Source: Burkholderiales bacterium
GTDB lineage: Bacteria; Pseudomonadota; Gammaproteobacteria; Burkholderiales; SG8-41
Direction: 5' to 3'
Assembly (NCBI GenBank): GCA_036262035.1
Contig: DATAJS010000013.1
Location: 372,001-436,000 of the forward strand
Length of the DNA stretch: 64,000 bases
Each line of letters opens with the position of its first letter. The first letter of the stretch is position 1. Below are positions 8,792 through 16,991 of the stretch, in pieces. The position numbers were made by a program, and so were the translations under genes. The notes below the pieces were generated by a model. The model worked only from the letters and a program-made list of their open reading frames with translations. It did no database searches and was not told the DNA's origin.

Positions 8792-8945
8792 CATTTCCCC
8801 AGGCCTCGCGCTCGCCGAGGTGCGCCAAGGCCTGCGCTGCGTGCCCGCGTAGCCGGCGATCCGGGTTTGACTTCGACTACCCCGGGGCCTAGCCTGTAAC
8901 GCACCCTTCCGCTGGGTCATCGCCGTTTCTTTCTGGAGGAGCCCG

Positions 8946-10409
8946 ATGAGCGCGCATCGCACACCCGCAGAAATCCGCAAGCAGCTCAAGCATCCGGTCA
9001 TCGACGGCGACGGACACTGGATCGAGTACGCCCCGGTATTCGGCGAGCGCATACGCAAGGCGGTCGGCAATCTCGGCGCCGACGGATTCTTCGAGGCGCA
9101 GCGGCGCATTCCCAACTCGCTCAAGCTGACGCCCGCCGAGCGCGCGCGCCGCGGCGTCGGGATGGAAGGGTTCTGGGGCCGGCAGACGACCAACACGCTC
9201 GATCGCGCGACCGCGATGATGCCGCGCCTCCTCTACGATCGCCTCGACGAGCTCGGCCTGGATTACGCCGTCATCTATCCCACCGCCGGATTGAGCATCC
9301 ATCGCATCGCCGACGATGCGGTTCGGCGGGCGGTGATCCGCGGCTTCAACATCGTCACCGCCGATTTCTTCAAGGGACTCGAAGACCGCCTGACGGCGGT
9401 TGCGGTCATCCCGATGCATACGCCGGACGAGGCGATCGAGGAGCTCGAGTTCGTGGTGAAGCAGCTCGGCGCCAAGGTGTGCATGTTCGGCAGCGGCATA
9501 CGCCGGTTGCACGACCAGGCGAAAGGCGTCGATCCCGACGTCGCGCGGCTGTCGCAGGGCTTCGACCAGCTCGGGCTCGACAGCCAGTACGATTACGACC
9601 CGCTGTGGCGCAAATGCTCGGAGCTCGGGATCGCGCCGACGTTCCATACCGGCGGCCGCAGCTACGGCGAGCGCAACAGCCCGACCAACTTCACCTTCAA
9701 CCATATCGGCCACTTCGCCGCCGCCCAGCACGCCGTGGCGAAAGCGCTGTTCCTCGGCGGCGTGACGCGGCGCTTCCCCGACCTGCGCTTCGCCTTCCTC
9801 GAAGGCGGCGTCGGCTGGGGCTGCCAGCTCTTCTGCGATCTGATCGAGCACTGGGAGCGGCGCGGCGCCCAGGGCCTGGCGAACATGGACCCGACCAAGC
9901 TCGACCGTAAGCTCCTGCGCGATCTGGTCGAGAAGTACGGCTACGGCGACATCGGCGCCGAGCTCGACCGGCGCGACGGCTGGCCGATGAAGGAAGAGGA
10001 CGCACTGACAGGCGGCGTGCCGCTCGACGACTACCACTTCTGCAAGATCGCCCGGAAGCAGGACTGGATCGATCTCTTCGCGACGCCGTACTACTTCGGC
10101 TGCGAGGCCGACGACCGCATGAACGCGGTGGCTTTCGGCAGGATGATGCCCCTCGGCGCGCGCATCAACGCGCTGTTCAGCTCCGACATCGGACACTTCG
10201 ACGTGGTCGACATGCGCGACCCGCTGCCGGAAGCGTACGAGCTGGTCGAGGACGGTCACATCACCGAGGACGATTTCTCCGACTTCGTCTTCGGCAATGC
10301 GGTGCGCCTGTGGGGCACGCAGAACCCGCGGTTCTTCGAAGGCACGCGGGTGGCGAAAGAGGCGGCCGCACTGCTGAAGACAAGCACGCCGGCACGCGCG
10401 GCGGCGTAG
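8946..10409 (+). CDS. Amidohydrolase-2 family metal-dependent hydrolase, long form
   Basis: A 487-residue amidohydrolase-2 family protein, longer than the roughly 280-340 residue members elsewhere in the window. The N-terminal metal motif is IDGDGHW and the late metal Asp is in FSSDIGHFD. An insertion in the second half (about residues 310-380) contains many charged residues. CTGGAGGAG precedes the ATG. It is followed convergently by a TauD-like oxygenase and has no same-strand partner. Related proteins are hydrolases or decarboxylases of cyclic or aromatic acids; the substrate here is unknown. Confidence 0.87.
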   Translation: MSAHRTPAEIRKQLKHPVIDGDGHWIEYAPVFGERIRKAVGNLGADGFFEAQRRIPNSLKLTPAERARRGVGMEGFWGRQTTNTLDRATAMMPRLLYDRLDELGLDYAVIYPTAGLSIHRIADDAVRRAVIRGFNIVTADFFKGLEDRLTAVAVIPMHTPDEAIEELEFVVKQLGAKVCMFGSGIRRLHDQAKGVDPDVARLSQGFDQLGLDSQYDYDPLWRKCSELGIAPTFHTGGRSYGERNSPTNFTFNHIGHFAAAQHAVAKALFLGGVTRRFPDLRFAFLEGGVGWGCQLFCDLIEHWERRGAQGLANMDPTKLDRKLLRDLVEKYGYGDIGAELDRRDGWPMKEEDALTGGVPLDDYHFCKIARKQDWIDLFATPYYFGCEADDRMNAVAFGRMMPLGARINALFSSDIGHFDVVDMRDPLPEAYELVEDGHITEDDFSDFVFGNAVRLWGTQNPRFFEGTRVAKEAAALLKTSTPARAAA

Positions 10410-10431
10410 CGCGCCGATCGGCTCTCGACTA

Positions 10432-11286
10432 TCAGGATCGAGTCGCCCGATCCGGTTCGGCCTCGTTGATCGAAACCCGCCAGTGGATGCGGTCTTCCTC
10501 GGGCGGATAATCGCCGGCTGCCTTGTGGTACGAGCAGCGGTTGTCCCAGATCACGATATCGCCCTTGCGCCATTTGTGGATGTAGTCGGCCCCGGGCTGC
10601 ACCATGTAGGTCCTGAGCTCGGCGATCAGGCTCTCGCTGGCTTCGTCGGCGAGACCTTCGATGCGCAGGATCTTGTTGGGATCGAAATACAGCACCGGGC
10701 GCCCGGTCTCCGGATGCGTCCTGAGCAGCGGATGCAGCACCGCCGGCTTGTTGCGGTCTTCCGGATCGAGCAGCGCCTTGCCGTCCTTGATGCGGGCGCC
10801 GTAGACGTATGCGCCGCGCAGGCCGTGCAGGCGCTGCTTCAGGGCCTCGGGCAGCGCTTCATAGGACGCGTAGCAACTGGCGAAATAGGTATCGCCGCCG
10901 CGGCTCGGGATCGCCACCGCGTACAACTGGGTCGCCTTGAACGGCACCTGCTGATACGAGCCGTCGGTGTGCCAGCCCCCGGCGCCGCGCCGGTAGATCC
11001 TCATGTTCAGCTTGCCGTCGGCATCGAACTTGTTCACGCCGAGGAACGTGACTTCGGGCGCTTCCGGATGGCGCGTGCTCTTAGACGGATGCAGCTCGAG
11101 CCGACCGAAGCGACGGCTGTAGTGCACGTACTCGGGCAGCGTGAGCGTCTGGTCGCGCACGACCACGACGTTGTAGTCTAGCCACGCGCGGTAAATGACG
11201 CCGAAGTCGCCATCGTCGAGCGTGCGGACATCGACGCCGGTGATCTCGGCGCCGATCTGCGATCCCAGGCGGCGTACCTGAATCAT
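10432..11286 (-). CDS. TauD/TfdA-family Fe(II)/2-oxoglutarate dioxygenase
   Basis: A 284-residue non-haem iron oxygenase, a family that hydroxylates substrates such as taurine or 2,4-D using 2-oxoglutarate. The facial triad is visible as His106 and Asp108 in GWHTDGS and His254 in CSYHKAAGDY; a downstream Arg in HWRVSI would bind 2-oxoglutarate. The ATG at 11286 follows GACGGAG; upstream in-frame sequence is antisense to the PrpD fragment and has no family similarity. It is divergent from that fragment across 63 bases. Confidence 0.92.
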   Translation of the reverse strand: MIQVRRLGSQIGAEITGVDVRTLDDGDFGVIYRAWLDYNVVVVRDQTLTLPEYVHYSRRFGRLELHPSKSTRHPEAPEVTFLGVNKFDADGKLNMRIYRRGAGGWHTDGSYQQVPFKATQLYAVAIPSRGGDTYFASCYASYEALPEALKQRLHGLRGAYVYGARIKDGKALLDPEDRNKPAVLHPLLRTHPETGRPVLYFDPNKILRIEGLADEASESLIAELRTYMVQPGADYIHKWRKGDIVIWDNRCSYHKAAGDYPPEEDRIHWRVSINEAEPDRATRS

Positions 11287-11349
11287 GCTCCGTCTCGCTT
11301 TTGCGGTTGAGCAGGTCGATCGTACAGGAAAACGCTCGGAGAGGTCACC

Positions 11350-11706
11350 ATGACGACTGCCGCCACGCTTGCGCGCTTCGCGACCGACACCGGGTTCGAG
11401 CATCTGCCTCCGCGCGCGGTCGAGCACGCGAAGGTCGTCATCGCGAGCACCATCGGGAGCGCCGCGATGGGGCGTGACATCGGCTCCGCGCACGCGTTTC
11501 GCGAGATGGCGAAGGAGCGCGGCGGGACAGCCGACGCGACGCTCTGGTTCGACAGCGGTCCGAAGCTCCCGGTGATGGACGCCGCGCGCACCAACGCGAT
11601 CATGAGCGATGCGGCGGCGTCGGACGATTCCGATCTCGCGGCGCACGCGCACCTCGGTACTGTGACGTCCACCGCCGCGATCGCGATGGGGCGACAGGAA
11701 GCATGA
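11350..11706 (+). pseudogene. Truncated MmgE/PrpD-family gene (N-terminal fragment)
   Basis: A 118-residue reading frame that resembles only the N-terminal part of MmgE/PrpD proteins (2-methylcitrate dehydratase family, normally about 450 residues). It begins TLARFATDTGFEHLPPRAVE and continues with a VIASTIGSA helix and a SDAAASDDSD segment near where the family has its Asp-rich motif. The frame then ends in ATGA overlapping the next Bug gene. About three quarters of the protein and most active-site residues are missing, so it is most likely a deletion remnant. GGAGAGG precedes its ATG. Confidence 0.65.
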
Positions 11707-12674
11707 AAACGACTGCTCTGCTCGCGTGGCTGCTCGTTTGTCTGTCCAGCCACGCCGACGCCCAGGCTCCGGCGGGCGGGGTCTATCCGTCGCGTCTGGT
11801 GCGCATGGTGACCGCATTCGTGCCGGGCAGCAGCACCGGCGACGTGGTGGCGCGCGCCATCGCGAAGCGACTCTCCGATGCGTGGGGCCAGCCGGTCGTC
11901 GTCGATCCCCGGCCCGGCGCCGGCATGGTCATCGCGACCGACCTGGTCGCCAAGGCGCCGCCCGACGGCTACACCCTGCTGATGGTGTCCGCCAGCTTCA
12001 GCGTCAATCCGAGCCTGCACAGCAAGCTGCCTTTCGATTCGATCAAGGACCTGACGCCGGTCACGCTGACCTCGTTCATCCCGTACGTGATGGTGGTCCA
12101 TCCGTCGGTGCCGGTGCGCACGTTCCAGGAGCTCGTCGCCCTCGCGAAGGCGAGGCCCGGTGCGCTCAACTACGGCGCGGCGGGCACGCAGAACCAGCTC
12201 GCGCTCGAGCTCCTGAAGCTCAAGACCGGGATCAGGATGGTGCACGTCGCCTATCGCGGCGCGTCGCTCGTGATCACCGATCTCGTCGGCGGACAGATCC
12301 ACCTCGCGCTCGGGACCAGCCTCGCGGTGTTGCCCCACGTGAATTCCGGCAGGCTGCGCGGCGTGGCGGTCACGAGCGCGCGTCGGGTTTCGGCGGTGCC
12401 GGATCTCCCCACCCTCGCGGAGTCCGGCGTTCCGGGGTTCGACGTGAGCGCGTGGAACGGTATCTTCGTGCCCAGCGGCGTCCCCGCTTCCGTCGTTGCG
12501 CGGCTCAACGCGGACATCGCAGCGGCCGTCAAGGCGCCGGAGCTGCGCGCCAGGCTGACCGCGGAAGGCGGAGACGTGGTGGGCAATTCCTCCGAGGAAT
12601 TCGCCCGCTTCATCCGCGACGACATCGCGGTCTGGGCGAAGGTGGTTCAGGCCGCGGGCTTGCGAAAGGAGTGA
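11703..12674 (+). CDS. Bug/TctC-family periplasmic solute receptor
   Basis: A 323-residue Bug-family receptor with a cleavable signal peptide (cleavage near ADAQ). It carries YPSRLVRMVTAFVPG, a PRPGAGMVIATD loop, PPDGYT and VHVAYRG, and ends in a typical WAKVVQAAGL helix. Its ATG overlaps the stop of the PrpD fragment by 4 bases (ATGA), so translation of the remnant may still couple to it. PrpD-like genes followed by Bug genes are common arrangements, which suggests the pair was once functional. Confidence 0.88.
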   Translation: MKTTALLAWLLVCLSSHADAQAPAGGVYPSRLVRMVTAFVPGSSTGDVVARAIAKRLSDAWGQPVVVDPRPGAGMVIATDLVAKAPPDGYTLLMVSASFSVNPSLHSKLPFDSIKDLTPVTLTSFIPYVMVVHPSVPVRTFQELVALAKARPGALNYGAAGTQNQLALELLKLKTGIRMVHVAYRGASLVITDLVGGQIHLALGTSLAVLPHVNSGRLRGVAVTSARRVSAVPDLPTLAESGVPGFDVSAWNGIFVPSGVPASVVARLNADIAAAVKAPELRARLTAEGGDVVGNSSEEFARFIRDDIAVWAKVVQAAGLRKE

Positions 12675-12842
12675 TCCTCGACCCGGCCGCAGACCCGGCG
12701 CCGTTCTTATATCATCGGGGCGCGGCCGGAAGAACGCGCGGGGGCTGCCATCGGGCATATGTCCGGAACGACGGCTTGTTAAGGCGGCCGTCCATCCCGT
12801 ATCGTCGAATTGCAGGAAAGACTCGATGCAAAGGGGGCAATC

Positions 12843-13901
12843 GTGGCGTACCAGACCAAGGATCTTTACTCGACCCGCCATGCGGCGATGATCGAGATTC
12901 TGAAGGACAAGGGCTTCGCGAGCTCCGATGACTGGAAGTCGGTCATCGAGGACGCACGGCGCATCGTCATCTCGGAAGGCTTCGACGTCGACCGCTACCG
13001 GGCATGCGAAGCGATCCGCAAGCGCGTCGATGCCGCGGAGAAGAAGAGCCGAACCAAACCGGCAGCGACCCTGTTGACCGCCGCCGGGGTGACCAGTCTG
13101 CCTTCGACCGGCTCGAAGGAGATCCCCGCCACCGTGGTCAAGCGCGTGGCCGTGCTCGATTCGCTGCGCCACCTGTGGCTCCTCAAGAAATCCGGGAGCC
13201 ACAAGCTGTGGGTGCTGTCGCTGCCCGAGGGCTATCGGGACTGGCCCGAGGCGGACCTGGCCGGCAAGGATTACGCCGGTATCAGCAACCGGCTCGACGA
13301 CAAGACGGCGCACTTCAGCACGGAAGATCGCAAGCACCTGTCGGAAGCGACCCAGCACGGGCTCAAGTGGGTGCACAAGGCGATGGAGGTCGCGGCCAGC
13401 CCGAAGAAAACGAAGAACATGACCATCATCAAGCGCTGGTTCGCCGATTCGACGTCCACCGACGAAGACATGCTGAAGGCCGCGGCCGCGCTGAATGCGG
13501 GTCTCAAGAAGATCGCCGGGCGTATCCGGTCGACGTTCATGCTCATCGTGGACATGCCGCTGGACCGCGGGAACAAGGACAGGGCAAGGGTCAATGCATT
13601 CGTCTTCAGCAACGAGAAGATCGACGCGATCTACGTCGAGCCCGCGTTCTTCAGCGATCGCGACATGTTCAAGGGCCTGAAGAACTGGACACGCATCGTC
13701 GTGCACGAGCTCACCCATCGCGAGGTCAAGACGCAGGACCACCGCTATCGCCATCACACCGCCGGCCTGAAGCCGGACTCCGGCGACGCCAACTTCAATG
13801 CCGCGAAAGCGCTGGACAACGCCGACAGCTGGGCCATGTTCTGCATGGACTGCGCCGGAGAGATGACCGAGTCCGACTACGCGAAGGTCAAGGTCGCATA
13901 G
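12843..13901 (+). CDS. M35-like (aspzincin) metallopeptidase
   Basis: A 352-residue protein whose C-terminal half matches the deuterolysin/Lys-specific aspzincin fold. It has HELTH at 288-292, the Asp zinc ligand in TQDHRY (Asp299, then Tyr302) and NADSW (326-330), equivalent to the family's NADSY segment. The first 150 residues have no recognised domain. Unlike secreted M35 enzymes it has no signal peptide. GTG at 12843 follows AAGGGGG; a TTG at 12810 is possible. A weak TTGTTA/TATCGT pair at 12778-12805 could be a promoter. Two paralogous small proteins follow in the same direction. Confidence 0.78.
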   Translation: MAYQTKDLYSTRHAAMIEILKDKGFASSDDWKSVIEDARRIVISEGFDVDRYRACEAIRKRVDAAEKKSRTKPAATLLTAAGVTSLPSTGSKEIPATVVKRVAVLDSLRHLWLLKKSGSHKLWVLSLPEGYRDWPEADLAGKDYAGISNRLDDKTAHFSTEDRKHLSEATQHGLKWVHKAMEVAASPKKTKNMTIIKRWFADSTSTDEDMLKAAAALNAGLKKIAGRIRSTFMLIVDMPLDRGNKDRARVNAFVFSNEKIDAIYVEPAFFSDRDMFKGLKNWTRIVVHELTHREVKTQDHRYRHHTAGLKPDSGDANFNAAKALDNADSWAMFCMDCAGEMTESDYAKVKVA

Positions 13902-13929
13902 CCGGCCGCGCAGACAACAGGAGCTCCCG

Positions 13930-14265
13930 ATGGATATCGAAAGTTCGGAGGACCGCTTACCGCCGCCGGAGGTCCCTCCCGTAGAGCGCGACGGGGTGCG
14001 CTATGCACAAGCCGAGGACGGCCGCGACGTCGGCCTCAACCAGGTCGGCGGCGTGCTGGTCGCATCCTCGATCGAGACGGGCAAGCGGCTGTGGACGCTC
14101 GCGGTCTACGGCAATCCCATTGATCCCGAGCAGGAAGAAGATGCGCAGTGGCTCTTCTTCGAGTCGATGGCGTTCGATCGAGACGGCCGCCTGCGCATCG
14201 TCAACGAGGACGGTGAGGCTTACCTGGTCGACGTGAAGAAACGCAGCTCCACGCCGGCCAGGTGA
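13930..14265 (+). CDS. Small conserved protein, cytosolic paralog
   Basis: A 111-residue acidic protein with no signal peptide, of unrecognised family. Nearly its whole length is one domain shared with the next gene: LPPPEVPPVE, GVRYAQAEDGRDVGLNQVGG, a TGKRLWTLAVY strand, an EDAQWLFFESM segment and LRIVNEDGEAYLVDV. AACAGGAG precedes the ATG, 28 bases after the metallopeptidase stop. Its stop overlaps the GTG start of the lipoprotein paralog. The position suggests a role linked to the peptidase, for example an inhibitor; this is inference only. Confidence 0.75.
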   Translation: MDIESSEDRLPPPEVPPVERDGVRYAQAEDGRDVGLNQVGGVLVASSIETGKRLWTLAVYGNPIDPEQEEDAQWLFFESMAFDRDGRLRIVNEDGEAYLVDVKKRSSTPAR

Positions 14266-14756
14266 GCCGATTGCGCGGAGACAGCGCGCGCGCGGCCTGC
14301 GTGCTCGCCGCGATCGTCCTGCTGGCTTCCTGCGGCGACAAAAGCGCCGGCCCCGGCACACCGGCCGCGCCGGAACAGGCGCGCGCGGTCGAGGCCCCTG
14401 CAGCGAAGCCGCCGCAGGCCGCCGTCGTCAGCCCGAGCGCGGATCGTCTGCCTCCGCCGGCGATACCGCCGCTGGAGCGCAAGGGCGTGCGATACACGCA
14501 GGCCGCGAGCGGGCGCGACGTCGGCCTCGACCAGGTGGGCGGGGTGCTGGTCGCATCGGCAGCCGACACCGGCAAGCGCCTGTGGGTGCTCGCCGTCTAT
14601 CCCAACCCGATCGACCCGAAACAGGAAGCCGACGCGCAGTGGATTTTTTTCGAGTCCATGACCTTCGATCCGGACGGACGGCTGCGGATCGTCAATGAAG
14701 CCGGCAAGGCCTATCTCGTGGACGTGGACACGCGCAAGGTGTCAGCCGCGCCCTGA
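14262..14756 (+). CDS. Lipoprotein paralog of the preceding small protein
   Basis: A 164-residue predicted lipoprotein. The signal peptide ends in a lipobox, LLASC, with Cys24 as the lipidation site, followed by an Ala/Pro-rich linker and then the same domain as the 111-residue protein upstream (from about residue 62: LPPPAIPPLE, GVRYTQAASGRDVGLDQVGG, GKRLWVLAVY, AQWIFFESM, IVNEAGKAYLVDV). It starts with GTG in a 4-base GTGA overlap, implying translational coupling. It would sit in the periplasm on a membrane anchor. Function unknown. Confidence 0.8.
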   Translation: MSRLRGDSARAACVLAAIVLLASCGDKSAGPGTPAAPEQARAVEAPAAKPPQAAVVSPSADRLPPPAIPPLERKGVRYTQAASGRDVGLDQVGGVLVASAADTGKRLWVLAVYPNPIDPKQEADAQWIFFESMTFDPDGRLRIVNEAGKAYLVDVDTRKVSAAP

Positions 14757-14806
14757 AGGCGGCAGGCGCCGCACCCGACGGCTACACGCTGATGATCGCG
14801 TCGAGA
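14756..14806 (+). pseudogene. Bug receptor remnant (PPDGYT loop region)
   Basis: In one frame, 14756-14806 reads KAAGAAPDGYTLMIAS, closely resembling the AKAPPDGYTLLMVS loop conserved in the intact Bug proteins of this window. No other part of a Bug gene surrounds it. The rest of 14807-14888 shows nothing recognisable. It is best read as a short relic of a deleted receptor gene. Confidence 0.55.
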
Positions 14807-14888
14807 TGTGACGCCGATCAGCCTCGTCGGTGTTTCCGGTGGAAAACCGTGGCCCGGCGCGCCGGCGTGCGGCTCGATTGCCTCGCAG

Positions 14889-15281
14889 CTACGTCTGATA
14901 GTTCACCGCGTAGTAGCAGACCGAGCCGGTCTTCGAGGTGTCCTTCCACTGATGCGGCGTCTTCGCCGGGATGGCGATGATGTCGCCCTTCGTAAGGTGG
15001 TGCATCGTTCCGCCCTCGATCCCCGAGCCGCGCGTCTGTCCCGGCGAGATCACCTTCGGCTCGATCATCGTCCCGCCGGTAATGAAATCGGCCTCGCCGT
15101 CGACGATGATGAAGACATGGTTGGTCATGTCGTGCATCTCGGCGCCGCGCTGCCGGCCGCGGTTGGCGATCACCGTCAGCGCGCCGTCCTCGATCACACG
15201 CCCGCCTTCCACGAAAGCGGCTTCGCACTTTTCGTGGTTGACGTAGTGCACGCGATCCGGGAAGCCTGGAACGAGTGGCAT
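14889..15281 (-). CDS. Cupin-domain protein
   Basis: A 130-residue single-domain cupin. The first cupin motif region is around GAEMHDMTNHVFIIVDGEAD and the second around KGDIIAIPAKTPHQW, each supplying His residues that could bind a metal. It is cytosolic. CAGGAGATC precedes the ATG. It is the last gene of the long minus-strand run starting at 22937, 64 bases after the DUF1080 gene. Small cupins in such settings may be dioxygenases, isomerases or binding proteins; no substrate can be assigned. Confidence 0.82.
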   Translation of the reverse strand: MPLVPGFPDRVHYVNHEKCEAAFVEGGRVIEDGALTVIANRGRQRGAEMHDMTNHVFIIVDGEADFITGGTMIEPKVISPGQTRGSGIEGGTMHHLTKGDIIAIPAKTPHQWKDTSKTGSVCYYAVNYQT

Positions 15282-15345
15282 GGCGATCTCCTGACGTGTC
15301 GGTGGGATGGCTCGAGTGTAACGCGGCGACCGACCGGCCTCCCGG

Positions 15346-15963
15346 CTACAGCTCGCGGACCTGCACCTTGCGCCACTTGATCGCGCCGCCCGGCTGTTTG
15401 CCGTGCGCGCCGCCCTGGAGCGCGAAGGGACCGCTCAGGAACTTGGCGTCCCTGATGGTCGCGGTCTGGCGGCCGTTCAGCTCGACCGTGATGACCGGAC
15501 CTTTCGCCGTGATCACGTACGTATTCCACCGGCCGGCCGCTTTCGGATAGGGCTGATCGACCTTGGCGAAATTCGGAACCCCGCCGGTGCCGTAATCCAG
15601 CCCCGCGGCCCGCGCGTCGTAGATGTTCACTTCGTACGATTCGGTCGCCGTGATCTTGGGCGGGGTCGTGATGCGGATGAAGATGCCGCTGTTGGTGTTC
15701 GCTTCGGCCCAGAATTCGGCGCGAATGACGAAATCGCGGTACGACTGCTTCGTGAGCAGGTAACCCGTCTCGCGGATGTTGTCGGCGACGATCGCCCCAC
15801 CCTCCGCGCGCCAGTTCGCACCGCCCACGCGTGTGAAGTTCTCGAGGCCCTTGTCGCCGTCGATGAGCGTGGTCCAGCCCGCTTCGGATTGCCCGCCCAT
15901 CTGCGAGCAGGCGGATGCGGCGAACGCGAACGCCGCTGCGACGAGTACGGTCCGTCGTTTCAT
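15346..15963 (-). CDS. DUF1080 / 3-keto-disaccharide hydrolase-domain lipoprotein
   Basis: A 205-residue exported protein with a lipobox-like FAASAC (Cys19) and one DUF1080 (PF06439) beta-sandwich domain, of the concanavalin-like fold seen in 3-keto-glycoside hydrolases. Visible features are GWTTLIDG near the start, the NSGIFIR strand, the ESYEVNI strand and GPFALQGGAHG near the end. Two ATGs (15969, 15963) follow GGAGGAG; the second has workable spacing. It lies in the minus-strand run with SnoaL-like and cupin genes. Lipidation is likely but not certain. Confidence 0.82.
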   Translation of the reverse strand: MKRRTVLVAAAFAFAASACSQMGGQSEAGWTTLIDGDKGLENFTRVGGANWRAEGGAIVADNIRETGYLLTKQSYRDFVIRAEFWAEANTNSGIFIRITTPPKITATESYEVNIYDARAAGLDYGTGGVPNFAKVDQPYPKAAGRWNTYVITAKGPVITVELNGRQTATIRDAKFLSGPFALQGGAHGKQPGGAIKWRKVQVREL

Positions 15964-15992
15964 GGTCATCTCCTCCCTTGGGATGAAACCGG

Positions 15993-16370
15993 TTACTCCG
16001 CTTTCGCCGCCTGGCGCGCGAGCAGCTTCCACTGGCCGCCGCGCTCGCGCCAGACCGTGAGCACCGCGAGATTCATCTTGTTGCCGTCGCCTTTGCGCGT
16101 GCCGGTGAACTTGTGGCGCACGAGCGCGATGTCCTCGACCACGTTGACGGTCTGGTCGGAGAGCGCGATCGCCGAGAAACCCGTCTTCGCCCCGATCAGC
16201 GTCGCGACGAACTCGGCCTTGTCCTCGACCCGGCCGCTCGAGTGGCTGTAGAGCAATTGATCCTCGGCGAGCTTTTCGAGGCTCGCCTTGTCGCTTTCCG
16301 CCATCGCTTTGCGCATCGCTTCCACCGCCGCCGATACGGCGCTCTCCTTTCCGGTGCTGGTGCTTGCCAT
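15993..16370 (-). CDS. SnoaL-like/NTF2-fold protein
   Basis: A 125-residue NTF2-fold protein of the DUF4440/SnoaL-like type: an N-terminal helix pair with MAESDKASLEKL, LLYSHSSGRVEDKAEF, and a strand ending in WRERGGQWKLLARQA. Members include isomerases, hydratases and ligand-binding domains. Translation could start at the ATG at 16376 or 16370; AAGGAG before ATGACCATG fits the second ATG better. It sits between the thioesterase and DUF1080 genes in the same operon. Catalytic role not predictable. Confidence 0.82.
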   Translation of the reverse strand: MASTSTGKESAVSAAVEAMRKAMAESDKASLEKLAEDQLLYSHSSGRVEDKAEFVATLIGAKTGFSAIALSDQTVNVVEDIALVRHKFTGTRKGDGNKMNLAVLTVWRERGGQWKLLARQAAKAE

Positions 16371-16395
16371 GGTCATCTCCTTGGTTGAAGGCCGG

Positions 16396-16809
16396 TCACT
16401 TTCCGAGCTCCGCGAGCTTCGCTTTCTTGGCTTCCAGCCGCTCCTTCTGTTTGGCGAGATCGACGACGAAGCGGATGTGCGTCGACTTTCCTATCACGTC
16501 GAGCGCGTCGCGCACCTCGGCCTCGAAGGTGACTTTGCGCCTGTCGACTTCCGTGACGGTGATGTTGACGTCCACCCACGTATCCAGCAGCGCCGGACCC
16601 AGATGGTCGATCTCGACGCGCATGCCGACGGAGTTCTGTTCGTCCGTCAGATACTTTGCGAGGAAATCCTTGCAGGTCCTTTCGACGTCGCCCACCATCG
16701 AGGGCGTCGAGTAGACGCGCATCGCCTCGCCCATGAAGCCGATCGTGCGATCCCTGTCCACGACGATCCGCTGCGTGTGCGTCAATCCAGTGCGAAAATC
16801 CGCTTTCAT
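16396..16809 (-). CDS. FlK-like hotdog-fold acyl-CoA thioesterase
   Basis: A 137-residue single hotdog domain. The residues matching the catalytic triad of fluoroacetyl-CoA thioesterase FlK (Thr42, Glu50, His76) are Thr35 (YSTPS), Glu43 (DVERTC) and His69 (EIDHLGP), all offset by exactly 7, which supports an FlK-type active site. Fluoroacetyl-CoA itself need not be the substrate. GAGGAAGG precedes the ATG, which overlaps the TGA of a dehydrogenase remnant. It probably releases or salvages acyl-CoA in the catabolic operon it belongs to. Confidence 0.85.
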   Translation of the reverse strand: MKADFRTGLTHTQRIVVDRDRTIGFMGEAMRVYSTPSMVGDVERTCKDFLAKYLTDEQNSVGMRVEIDHLGPALLDTWVDVNITVTEVDRRKVTFEAEVRDALDVIGKSTHIRFVVDLAKQKERLEAKKAKLAELGK

Positions 16810-16982
16810 CTGCTGCCTTCCTCTTTTGTTGCCGGCCCCTGCATCGTAGCACCGGCCGCGGCGCCGGCGATCCAGCCGTCCTGCAGCGCCATGATCGCCG
16901 CCGCCGGGGCGTGCCTCGACACGATGCCGGAGCGTTGCAGAAGCTCGTCGAACCCGACGGGCTGCACGCCGTAGTCCGACAT
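16806..16982 (-). pseudogene. D-2-hydroxyacid dehydrogenase remnant with internal deletion
   Basis: A 58-residue frame not long enough to encode an enzyme. Its first half, YGVQPVGFDELLQRSGIVSR, resembles the segment before the nucleotide-domain exit of D-isomer 2-hydroxyacid dehydrogenases (GV..v.ldeLL..SD.VslH.P). The second half, IMALQDGWIAGAAAGAT, resembles their later DLI.AL.dGrIaGAaLDV segment. The intervening region and both ends are missing. Its stop overlaps the thioesterase start (ATGA). By contrast an intact family member lies at 34650-35642. Confidence 0.6.
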
Positions 16983-16991
16983 CACCCGCTC

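Noticed and set aside
8889-10259. Minus-strand frame of 456 codons
   Set aside because: Antisense shadow of the amidohydrolase at 8946; no motif.
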